This document shows positions 9,310 through 16,694 of a stretch of DNA of 64,000 bases, one piece after another (position 1 is the first letter of the stretch; each line of letters opens with the position of its first letter). The DNA is taken from assembly GCA_934717745.1 (NCBI GenBank), contig CAKUZB010000004.1:88298-152297 (forward strand), given 5' to 3'. The notes under the pieces were generated by a model. It ran no database searches and was not told where the DNA came from. It saw only the letters and a program-made list of their open reading frames with translations. This stretch comes from an uncultured Candidatus Melainabacteria bacterium. Lineage in GTDB: Bacteria; Cyanobacteriota; Vampirovibrionia; Gastranaerophilales; Gastranaerophilaceae. Position numbers and translations under genes: made by a program.

Positions 9310-10502
9310 ACACCCAACTTTCTTTTTGCATCGGTATATTCTAAAGAACCATTTTGAGATAAAACTAAAATTCTTGCGTAATATTTTGATGCTTCTTCAA
9401 AATTTCTTGCTTCAAGAAGTTCTCTGCCAACTTTTTGGCAACTTTCAATTATTTTTCTTTCAGGATTTAAGTATATTTCAATTTTTTTAATTAAATCACC
9501 ATAATTTTCTTGTTCTTTTGGCGATAAAATTATATAATTTACAAATTCTGCAAGTGCTTTGAAGTAATCGCAATTCGCAAATGCTTCTTTTGCGTATTCA
9601 AGGTGTCTTGAAGATAAATACGGATTTGCATTTAATACAGGCTTAATTTTTTGACATCTTGATAAAACCTTGTTGTATTCGTTTAAATTATTCATAACAA
9701 GGTTTCCATAGCGTGTGTAGAAGCAAAATGCGTAGTCATATTGCTGTAAAATATCATAAGATAATGCAAGATTACTCAAAATCTTTGTGTAATGCGGGTC
9801 TAAATAAAAGGCATGAGTCCAATGTTTGATTGCTTCTTCAAAATTTTTATCTGTATAATATAATGAGCCTAAGTTTAAATGGATTTTTGAAAAAGTCGGA
9901 CAATATCCTACTGCTCTTTTGTAACATTTCAGAGCGGACATGTTATCTTTTACGGTTTGATACTGAACTCCTAATTTTAAGTAATCATTACCGAGTTTTT
10001 TGTTTCGGTCTACTTTTTGTTTTATTTTTAAATATTTTTCACTATTTTTATCTTGAGCATATTTTAAATATTTTTCGTAATAAATGAATGCTTCCAGATT
10101 CATTTTTTTTAACGTATAAGCAACCGCCAAATTTAAATTTGCGGTGGGTTCTTCAGGCATAGAAACAAGTGAAGCCAACCAGTAGCCTATTGCGGTTTCA
10201 ATTTTATTTTTTTTATAGTAATAATTTCCTAAATTAATAAATGCATTTGAATTCATCGGGTCAATATCAATTGCTTTGTTCCAATATTCAATCGCAGTTT
10301 GAAATTTTTCTAATTTTTCAAAACAATTACCCATTTTTACGTAAATGTCAGAATCTGAAGTGTATAAAAGCATATCAGTATAAATCTTTAATGCTTGAGA
10401 ATAATTTCCTTCGTCATAAAGTTTTTTTGCAACTGATGCTAAATCACCCCGAGTATCCTCGTTGCTGGTAATTATTTGTTTTGAGTCTTGCAATTCTGTC
10501 AT
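9288..10502 (-). CDS. TPR-repeat protein
   Basis: A 404-residue protein with no signal peptide and about seven to eight TPR units. Clear ones are GNYSQALKIYTDML, EKFQTAIEYWNKAIDIDPMN, NKIETAIGYWLASL, DNMSALKCYKRAVGYCP and KNFEEAIKHWTHAFYLDPHY. The consensus Gly/Ala/Pro positions are well kept. It is likely a cytoplasmic protein-interaction scaffold; the partner may be the YkgJ-type protein encoded by the overlapping next gene. TATAAT sits exactly 6 nt upstream of the ATG, so the mRNA may be leaderless; no SD is visible. Confidence 0.85.
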   Translation of the reverse strand: MTELQDSKQIITSNEDTRGDLASVAKKLYDEGNYSQALKIYTDMLLYTSDSDIYVKMGNCFEKLEKFQTAIEYWNKAIDIDPMNSNAFINLGNYYYKKNKIETAIGYWLASLVSMPEEPTANLNLAVAYTLKKMNLEAFIYYEKYLKYAQDKNSEKYLKIKQKVDRNKKLGNDYLKLGVQYQTVKDNMSALKCYKRAVGYCPTFSKIHLNLGSLYYTDKNFEEAIKHWTHAFYLDPHYTKILSNLALSYDILQQYDYAFCFYTRYGNLVMNNLNEYNKVLSRCQKIKPVLNANPYLSSRHLEYAKEAFANCDYFKALAEFVNYIILSPKEQENYGDLIKKIEIYLNPERKIIESCQKVGRELLEARNFEEASKYYARILVLSQNGSLEYTDAKRKLGVCIQRSS

Positions 10503-10514
10503 ATACTAATTATA
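10500..10514 (-). promoter_or_regulatory. TATAAT-N6-ATG leaderless-type promoter (TPR gene)
   Basis: On the minus strand TATAAT (10514-10509), then TAGTAT, then ATG at 10502-10500. A TTGAAT -35-like hexamer lies about 16 nt further upstream. A second TATAAT lies 7 nt upstream of the first, so a short-leader start is also possible. Confidence 0.5.
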
Positions 10515-10516
10515 TA

Positions 10517-10894
10517 TTATAGCATATTAAATTCAATATCTTTTAAGAAATCTTCATTATCAAGTAAATCTTCTGCTAATTTTTTAGTATCATCAACAGC
10601 AAAAGGATCTGCTATGCCATTGTTAAATAATTCTTCAACTCTGGCATTATATGATGTATCGTCCATGCCTGCAAGAGCAATTTTTGTGAAATAGTTTACA
10701 TCTTGTTCTCTTTGATACAAGTAATATGCGTCGGTTGAAATAGAACTAATATCAACAAAGTTATATTTTGCTTCTTTGACATAAGGGTTATTGTTGCTAA
10801 TAGGGTTTGTAACAACGCTACCAACATCATTTTGTCCATTCAATCGGGTATTAATTAATTCGTTATTATCGTTATTATTTATACCATTAATCAT
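10517..10894 (-). CDS. Hypothetical Asn-rich small protein
   Basis: A 125-residue acidic protein of unknown function. The N-terminus is Asn-rich and contains NTRLNGQND, similar to the TRIDGT/TRLDGT starts of the proteins at 26038 and 45951. The C-terminal half is predicted helical and acidic (DDTKKLAEDLLDNEDFLKDIEF). There is no signal peptide or membrane segment. GGGAG about 11 nt before the ATG supports the start. It is divergent from serS and lies immediately upstream of the TPR gene on the same strand. It may belong to the same lineage-specific group as the other short-motif proteins here. Confidence 0.7.
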   Translation of the reverse strand: MINGINNNDNNELINTRLNGQNDVGSVVTNPISNNNPYVKEAKYNFVDISSISTDAYYLYQREQDVNYFTKIALAGMDDTSYNARVEELFNNGIADPFAVDDTKKLAEDLLDNEDFLKDIEFNML

Positions 10895-10929
10895 ATTACT
10901 TTTTCTCCCAAGTACACTCTAATTATGAA

Positions 10930-10952
10930 TGATAACTTGCAATTTGTTATCA
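10930..10952. promoter_or_regulatory. Inverted repeat, possible operator
   Basis: TGATAAC-N9-GTTATCA, a perfect 7-bp inverted repeat, 36 nt upstream of the small gene starting at 10894 on the minus strand, in the divergent region shared with serS. Further along, GATGTAT...CATAAAT occurs twice (about 10970 and 11036). It could be a dimeric regulator site; no regulator is identified. Confidence 0.35.
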
Positions 10953-11117
10953 ACTATTTGATGTATGTTTTTATCCATAAATCTTATTACATTGTTATTT
11001 TTATACATGTTTTCATGATTTTCACCGACCATATGATGTATATTCATAAATAGTAATATCTTATTGATTATTATGTTTATTTTTAATAAATTATAATTAT
11101 ATAGAAAGAAGGTTTAG

Positions 11118-12383
11118 ATGTTAGACATTAAATTAATTAGAGAAAATCCTGAAAAAATCAATGAATTATTAAAAAGACGTAATCCTGAATTATCAATTGA
11201 TGCAATTTTAGAAGTTGATGAAGAAAGACGTCAAATACAAACTCAAGCAGATGAATTACGTGCAAAGAGAAAAAGTGAATCTCAAAAAATTGGTATAATG
11301 AAGAAAAATGGTGAAAATACTGATGCCATTCAAGAAGATGTGCGTAAATTAGGCGATGAAATAAAAACTTTGGAAGAAAAACAAATTGAGTTAGACGAAA
11401 AACAACGCAATTTGTTATTATACACTCCAAATATTCCTGATGAATCAACTCCAATTGGTGCTTCTGATGCTGACAATGTCGAAGTTTCAAAATGGGGTGA
11501 ACCTACAAAATTCGATTTCGAATTTAAAGCACATTGGGATTTATGCGAAGAAAAAAATCTTGTAGATTTTGAACGTGGCGTAAAGATTTCACAATCAAGA
11601 TTCACATTGTACAGAGGTAAAGGTGCAAAATTAGAACGTGCCGTTATCAACTTTTTCTTAGATGAACACACTGAAAAACAAGGATATGAAGAAATTCTTC
11701 CTCCATTTATGTGTAATTCTGCAACAATGACAGGTACAGGTCAATTGCCAAAATTTAAAGAAGATATGTACAAATGCGTAGATGAAGATTTGTATTTGAT
11801 TCCAACAGCAGAAGTTCCTGTTACTAACATTTATCAAAATGAAATTTTATCTGAAGAAGATTTACCAAAATATATGACTGCATACACTCCTTGTTTTAGA
11901 CGTGAAGCAGGTTCAGCAGGTAAAGATACAAGAGGTTTAATCAGAGTTCACCAATTTAATAAAGTTGAAATGGTTAAATTGTGTACTCCAGAAACTTCTC
12001 CAATGGAACATGAAAAATTAACAGAAGATGCTGAAGATATGTTGAAGAAATTGAATCTTCCGTTTAGACGTGTTGCTTTATCAACAGGTGATATAGGTTT
12101 TTCTGCTAATAAATGTTGGGACTTAGAAGTTTGGATGCCGTCTTATAATGCTTATAAAGAAATTTCAAGTTGTTCTAACTTTGGAGATTATCAAGCACGT
12201 CGTGCAAATATTCGTTATAAAGAAAAAGCAACTGGTAAAACAAGATTTGTCCATACTATTAACGGCTCAGGTCTTGCAGTTGGTAGAACTGTTGCAGCAA
12301 TCATTGAAAACTTCCAACAAGCAGATGGTACAATTATCGTTCCTGAAGTTTTAAGAAAATATACAGGATTTGATAAAATTTAA
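11118..12383 (+). CDS. serS: Seryl-tRNA synthetase
   Basis: A 421-residue class II aminoacyl-tRNA synthetase that charges tRNA-Ser (and tRNA-Sec where present). The N-terminal long antiparallel coiled coil that grips the tRNA variable arm spans about residues 25-100. The catalytic core follows with motif 2 region TPCFRREAGSAGKDTRGLIRVHQF, shown here in part as CFRREAGSAGKDTRG, and motif 3 near HTINGSGLAVGRTVAAIIEN, in part NGSGLAVGRT. Length is normal. GAAGG precedes the ATG. No T-box leader was recognised upstream. The next gene starts on the last base of its stop codon. Confidence 0.96.
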   Translation: MLDIKLIRENPEKINELLKRRNPELSIDAILEVDEERRQIQTQADELRAKRKSESQKIGIMKKNGENTDAIQEDVRKLGDEIKTLEEKQIELDEKQRNLLLYTPNIPDESTPIGASDADNVEVSKWGEPTKFDFEFKAHWDLCEEKNLVDFERGVKISQSRFTLYRGKGAKLERAVINFFLDEHTEKQGYEEILPPFMCNSATMTGTGQLPKFKEDMYKCVDEDLYLIPTAEVPVTNIYQNEILSEEDLPKYMTAYTPCFRREAGSAGKDTRGLIRVHQFNKVEMVKLCTPETSPMEHEKLTEDAEDMLKKLNLPFRRVALSTGDIGFSANKCWDLEVWMPSYNAYKEISSCSNFGDYQARRANIRYKEKATGKTRFVHTINGSGLAVGRTVAAIIENFQQADGTIIVPEVLRKYTGFDKI

Positions 12384-12877
12384 TGTCAAAAAATAGCATA
12401 GAAAACAACGAAATAATGTTCTTTCCTGCAAAGCATACTCTTTTGCGGTGGAACATTATTTCTTTTGTTATGTTTATACTAGGTATTATTCTTTTATATT
12501 TTTCGGTTAAAGGGTTGTTTGATATAAGAGATATTAATCATTTTGATTATTTTTGGACTTTTTTATTAGGTCTTTTTTTTGTTTATAATATGTTTGTTTT
12601 TATCAAAACTCCTTTTCTTTATTACAACGAATCTCAAGGTTATCTTAAAATTAAAGACACAATAATTCCACTTTGCGATATAACGGCTTACAAGCATAAA
12701 ATGTTTACAATGAAAAACCTTTTAAAATTTAATTTTTATATATGTGAGTATGAGTTAATTCTTAAAAATGATAGCACCGTTGATTTTTACGGGTTTTATA
12801 AAGGTTGTGATGTTGACGTCGAAAAAACTTTTAACAAATTAGGCATATATAAATATAATTATAGAAGTATGTCGTAA
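12383..12877 (+). CDS. Small membrane protein, possible PH-like domain
   Basis: A 164-residue protein with two hydrophobic segments at about residues 23-45 and 58-76 separated by a short polar loop, then a soluble C-terminal part of about 85 residues with alternating strands (YLKIKDTIIPLCDITAYK ... YELILKNDSTVDFYGF). This two-TM plus beta-rich layout resembles bacterial PH-domain membrane proteins of the YdbS/DUF304 sort, but I see no decisive motif. It overlaps the serS stop codon by 1 nt and is probably co-transcribed with it. Confidence 0.7.
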   Translation: MSKNSIENNEIMFFPAKHTLLRWNIISFVMFILGIILLYFSVKGLFDIRDINHFDYFWTFLLGLFFVYNMFVFIKTPFLYYNESQGYLKIKDTIIPLCDITAYKHKMFTMKNLLKFNFYICEYELILKNDSTVDFYGFYKGCDVDVEKTFNKLGIYKYNYRSMS

Positions 12878-13000
12878 TTATATTTTATGTTGTATATTTG
12901 AACCCTTTATTATTTTTGTAATTGTAAAAAATACTTTATATTATGCCAAACCTTAAAATATCTGTTATTCTGTAGGTATGGAATAGGAGAAGTGTTTAAA

Positions 13001-15298
13001 ATGTCATATGATTTTCCATTTGAATTAGATGATTTTCAAAAAGAAGCATGTAATATAATTAATGAGGGGAAAAGTGTTGTTGTCTGTGCACCGACAGGTG
13101 CAGGTAAAACTGTAATCGCTCAACACGCAATTCATCAAGCCTTAAAAAATGATACGAGAATTTTTTATACAACTCCACTAAAGGCTTTATCTAATCAGAA
13201 ATATAACGATTTTGGTACAAAATACGGATATGATAAAGTTGGTCTTTTAACCGGTGATACTTCAATTAACAGAAATGCTCAAATCGTTGTTATGACAACG
13301 GAAGTATTTAGAAATATGCTTTACGGAACAAATTTGGGTTCTGTTGCGGATAACTTGAAGAACGTTAAATATGTAGTGCTAGACGAAGTTCACTATATGA
13401 ATGACGAGGATAGGGGTACTGTTTGGGAAGAAAGCATTATATACTGTCCGTCTGATGTTCAAATTATTGCTCTTTCTGCAACCGTTGCAAATTGCGACCA
13501 ACTAACCGATTGGATTAATTCTGTTCACCCTGCCTGTGAACTTGTAAATACGGATTTTAGACCGGTTCCTTTAAGATTTTATTATTATGACTCATCTCAA
13601 CCTTACAAACTTTTACCGCTTCTAACTCCATCAGGTGCTTTAAACAATAAGATTAAGCCTGAACCGAAACCTTGGGGCAGAAATAAAAATAAAAAGGCTC
13701 AAAGTCCAGTTAGGAACGTAGTTAGAAATTTAGCCGAACAAGATATGCTTCCTGCTATTTATTTTACGTTTTCACGTAAAAAATGTGATGAACAAATGGA
13801 AAAATGTGCAAATCTTTGTCTAGTAACAAAAGAAGAACAGGACAAAATTAGAGAAATTGTCGATGAATATATTGCAGAAAATCTTTATTTAGCAAAAAAT
13901 AAGCACTTAGAATTTTTGCTTTGTGGTGTTGCTTCGCACCATGCCGGATTGCTTCCTGGGTGGAAAGTTTTAGTCGAAAAATTGTTTCAACAAGGACTTA
14001 TAAAAGTAGTATTCGCAACAGAAACTCTTGCAGCGGGTATTAATATGCCTGCCCGTTCAACCGTAATCAGTTCAATTTCTAAACGTACAGATAGTGGTCA
14101 TAGAATGCTTACGGCAAGTGAATTTTTGCAAATGTCTGGTCGTGCAGGTCGTCGAGGTATGGATGAAATTGGTTACGTAACTATTGTCGGAACTCCGCAT
14201 CAAACTCCGCAAGATGTTGCAGAACTGGTGCTTTCTCCGGCAAACGCTTTGGAAAGTCGTTTCTCACCTCGTTATTCTATGGTTTTAAACTTATTGCAAC
14301 GTTTTGATTTAGATTCTGCGAAACAACTTATTTTGAAAAGTTTTGGATATTTCTCATCTAATACAAGACTTGCACCACTACTATTGCAACGTGAAATGAA
14401 TCAAAAAACTATTGATGAATTAAATTCTTTCAAATGCTATTGTGGACTAACAAACAAAGATTTACAAGATTATATTAAGTTAAAAAATGTTTTTGTTGCA
14501 AACCGACAAACTTGTAAAACTGTTAGAAAACAGGAAAAACATAAAAATCGCCCTCTACCGCCGGATTTTTTGGCTTTTGAGAAAGCAACAAAAGACATGC
14601 TTCACCAAATGCATGAGTACAATTGTGATACTTGTAAATTATTTAAAAAACATACAAAAGATATTGAAATTCTTGAGCGTTATCAAGCAAAACAAAGAAA
14701 ATTGGAAAAAGATATTGAAATTCAAAAAGATGTTTTTTGGAATAATTTCTTAAATCATAGAGGTGCTTTGATTGATTTAGGTTATTTAAAAGATGATTAC
14801 CCTACAGAAAAAGGTATAACAGTTTCTCAAATAAGAGCCGAAAATGAATTGTATTATGCTGAAATTATTTTCTCAAATGTTCTGGAAGGACTTTCACCTG
14901 CTGAATTAGCAGCAGTAATTTGTTCTATAACAACTGAAGATATGAGATATGATAATTATGCAACAATTCCTCTATCTCCAAAAGTTCGTAAAACTTTGAA
15001 TTTGATTAGAAATATCAGAAAAAAAGTTGATAAAGTACAAAAGAACAACAATGTTGAAGACCCAATGTATATCAATTCTTTTTATGCACCACTTATTGAA
15101 ATGTGGGTTAATGGTGCTGAATGGCAATCAATTATTGATGAAGTAGATATTGGTGAGGGGGATATTGTTAGAATATTTAAACGCACAGTTGATGTGTTAA
15201 GACAATTCTGTACAATTGATAATATCCCTGATTGGCTTGTATTTACCGCAAGAGAAGCAATTGATGCAATTCAAAAAGAACCGATTAATGTTGATTAA
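13001..15298 (+). CDS. Ski2/Mtr4-like superfamily 2 RNA helicase
   Basis: About 765 residues. Motif I APTGAGKT is near residues 30-37, motif II DEVHYMND near 128-135, motif III LSATVAN, motif V ATETLAAGINMPAR, and motif VI QMSGRAGRRGMD. The C-terminal region with HRGALIDLGYLK and EGLSPAELAAVICS-like sequence matches the DSHCT domain of the Ski2/Mtr4/Dob1 family. Ski2-type helicases unwind RNA for processing or decay; cyanobacteria and plastids carry relatives. I choose the ATG at 13001, with AGGAGA ending 10 nt before it; the GTG at 12992 is almost on top of that SD. Upstream is a TACTTTATAT -10-like box (12932-12941). Confidence 0.88.
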   Translation: MSYDFPFELDDFQKEACNIINEGKSVVVCAPTGAGKTVIAQHAIHQALKNDTRIFYTTPLKALSNQKYNDFGTKYGYDKVGLLTGDTSINRNAQIVVMTTEVFRNMLYGTNLGSVADNLKNVKYVVLDEVHYMNDEDRGTVWEESIIYCPSDVQIIALSATVANCDQLTDWINSVHPACELVNTDFRPVPLRFYYYDSSQPYKLLPLLTPSGALNNKIKPEPKPWGRNKNKKAQSPVRNVVRNLAEQDMLPAIYFTFSRKKCDEQMEKCANLCLVTKEEQDKIREIVDEYIAENLYLAKNKHLEFLLCGVASHHAGLLPGWKVLVEKLFQQGLIKVVFATETLAAGINMPARSTVISSISKRTDSGHRMLTASEFLQMSGRAGRRGMDEIGYVTIVGTPHQTPQDVAELVLSPANALESRFSPRYSMVLNLLQRFDLDSAKQLILKSFGYFSSNTRLAPLLLQREMNQKTIDELNSFKCYCGLTNKDLQDYIKLKNVFVANRQTCKTVRKQEKHKNRPLPPDFLAFEKATKDMLHQMHEYNCDTCKLFKKHTKDIEILERYQAKQRKLEKDIEIQKDVFWNNFLNHRGALIDLGYLKDDYPTEKGITVSQIRAENELYYAEIIFSNVLEGLSPAELAAVICSITTEDMRYDNYATIPLSPKVRKTLNLIRNIRKKVDKVQKNNNVEDPMYINSFYAPLIEMWVNGAEWQSIIDEVDIGEGDIVRIFKRTVDVLRQFCTIDNIPDWLVFTAREAIDAIQKEPINVD

Positions 15299-15299
15299 T

Positions 15300-15361
15300 T
15301 GTTAACAAATGTAACGAAGATTTTTGAAAACTAGCAAATTTTTTAATTTTCGATACTTTAC
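15300..15361 (+). promoter_or_regulatory. Lineage-specific bipartite promoter with TGTWAH repeat
   Basis: TGTTAA (15300) and TGTAAC (15310) lie 10 bp apart. Box 1 AGCAAATT is at 15333 and box 2 TACTTTAC at 15354, 21 nt after the start of box 1. Box 2 continues CATGAGTG, nearly identical to the promoter at 45198. It drives the two PQFTG-motif genes. Confidence 0.6.
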
Positions 15362-15399
15362 ATGAGTGTGTTAGTGAAATAAAGGAAGTTTAGTTAGTT

Positions 15400-16005
15400 A
15401 TGGCAATCAATCCTATTGGTGCTCAACCTAAAGTGGCTCAACCTCAATTTACAGGGGCTGTTGATGCAGTTTTGGGTAGTAAGGCATTTGAAAAAGTAGC
15501 AGAATTTGCTGGTAAAAACTCTGCAACATTTAATGCTGCATCATCTTTAATTATGGCAGGTGTCTTGCGTCCTGCTGCCATTATGGCATTACCGGCAAAA
15601 AATGAACAAGAACAAAAGAACAAAGGCAATGCAGCAGCACATGCTATTGCATCAGCCGTAATTGGTTTTGCAATCACATCAGTTGTAATGAAACCAATTT
15701 CAGCAGGTTTACAAAAAGTAATGGGTGATACTGAAAAATATCTACCAAAATTACACGAAAAAATGAAACAAAATCCGGCATTCGAAAAGAATGTAAACAA
15801 AGTATTATCATTCGGTCCTGATATTATCTTAGCAGTACCAAGAGCCTTGTTGACATCAAAATTATCACATGTCGTTGGTGATGTATTGTTTAACAAAAAA
15901 GGTAAAAAACAAGATGCAGCACCTGTAGCGAATGCTCAAGTTGCTCAAGCACAACAAGTTTCTGAACGTCCTGTATTGGATAACTTCAAAGGAGGTAATA
16001 AATAA
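15400..16005 (+). CDS. PQFTG-motif protein with hydrophobic segments
   Basis: A 201-residue lineage-specific protein of unknown function. The N-terminus MAINPIGAQPKVAQPQFTG shares the PQFTG motif with the next gene. Two hydrophobic stretches (about 45-65 and 85-102) and a third at about 135-150 could insert in or associate with a membrane; the C-terminus is basic then Ala/Gln-rich. No classical signal peptide is present. The next gene begins on the last base of its stop codon, so they form an operon. Upstream is the bipartite promoter described separately. I recall similar short N-terminal F-x-G motifs in other gut melainabacterial proteins but cannot verify this here. Confidence 0.8.
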   Translation: MAINPIGAQPKVAQPQFTGAVDAVLGSKAFEKVAEFAGKNSATFNAASSLIMAGVLRPAAIMALPAKNEQEQKNKGNAAAHAIASAVIGFAITSVVMKPISAGLQKVMGDTEKYLPKLHEKMKQNPAFEKNVNKVLSFGPDIILAVPRALLTSKLSHVVGDVLFNKKGKKQDAAPVANAQVAQAQQVSERPVLDNFKGGNK

Positions 16006-16583
16006 TGAACGTACAATCAATTGGTGCAGTTACTCCTCAAAAAGTTCAACCTCAATTTACAGGTGGTTTAGTTGATACAATTGCTAACGGTTACAGCAAA
16101 ATTGGTAATTCAGATGCTTTTGTAAAAGGAATGGAAAAAATTGGTAATAGCAAAAACTTAATGACTAACTTGTCTACTGCAAGTTCTGCTGTTACAACAG
16201 GTTTATACATCTACAAAAATTTAACAGATGAAAAGAAATCTAAAAATGAAAAAATTACAGCAGCATTAAACCAAGCATTAACATTTGGTATTTCAACTGC
16301 TTTAACTTACACAGTAGTTGGTGCATTGAAAGGCACAACAAATAAATTGGCTAACAAGTTTGGCGAATTAATGACTGCAAAAGGCGGCAAAACAGCAAAA
16401 GAAATGGAAGCATTAAAAACCGGTGCTAAGAACGCAATTGACTTAGTTGTATGTTCTTCAATCAACAGATTTATCACTCCGGTTGCTGTAACTCCGGTTG
16501 CTAACAAATTAGGTGTTAAAGTTTGCAACTACTTAGATAAAAAAGATGCTGAAAAAGCAGCAAAATTAAAAGCAAACGCTTAA
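16005..16583 (+). CDS. PQFTG-motif protein, paralogue of upstream gene
   Basis: A 192-residue protein with the N-terminal VQPQFTGG motif at about residues 14-21. A helical region with repeated NS(D/K)-type segments follows, then two or three hydrophobic stretches (about 58-72, 90-112 and 145-165) and a Lys/Ala-rich tail. Overall layout resembles the upstream 201-residue protein, although sequence similarity outside the motif is low. GGAGG lies 9 nt before its ATG. It ends before a strong bidirectional terminator. Function unknown; the shared motif and operon suggest both proteins go to the same place. Confidence 0.8.
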   Translation: MNVQSIGAVTPQKVQPQFTGGLVDTIANGYSKIGNSDAFVKGMEKIGNSKNLMTNLSTASSAVTTGLYIYKNLTDEKKSKNEKITAALNQALTFGISTALTYTVVGALKGTTNKLANKFGELMTAKGGKTAKEMEALKTGAKNAIDLVVCSSINRFITPVAVTPVANKLGVKVCNYLDKKDAEKAAKLKANA

Positions 16584-16610
16584 TTAACAAACTAAAATTT
16601 CACTAATATA

Positions 16611-16640
16611 AAAAGACCTGTTTTTAACAGGTCTTTTTAA
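16611..16640. terminator. Bidirectional rho-independent terminator
   Basis: AAAAAGACCTG-TTTTTAA-CAGGTCTTTTT: a 6-bp GC-containing stem extended by A/T pairs, with T-runs in both directions. It lies between the PQFTG operon and the convergent zinc-ribbon/ATPase gene. Confidence 0.85.
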
Positions 16641-16694
16641 TTCTTTAAAACTTATGTTTTTAAAATTACTTTTGTATTAAATATGAAGATATTC

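Noticed and set aside
10895..11117. T-box or other riboswitch upstream of serS
   Set aside because: No T-box AGGGTGGNACCGCG-type antiterminator or specifier loop is present; only A/T-rich repeats and inverted sequences.
12932..12941. Full bipartite promoter upstream of the Ski2-like helicase
   Set aside because: TACTTTATAT is present but nothing resembling box 1 sits 21 nt upstream; a normal TTGTAA/TATATT promoter explains it better.
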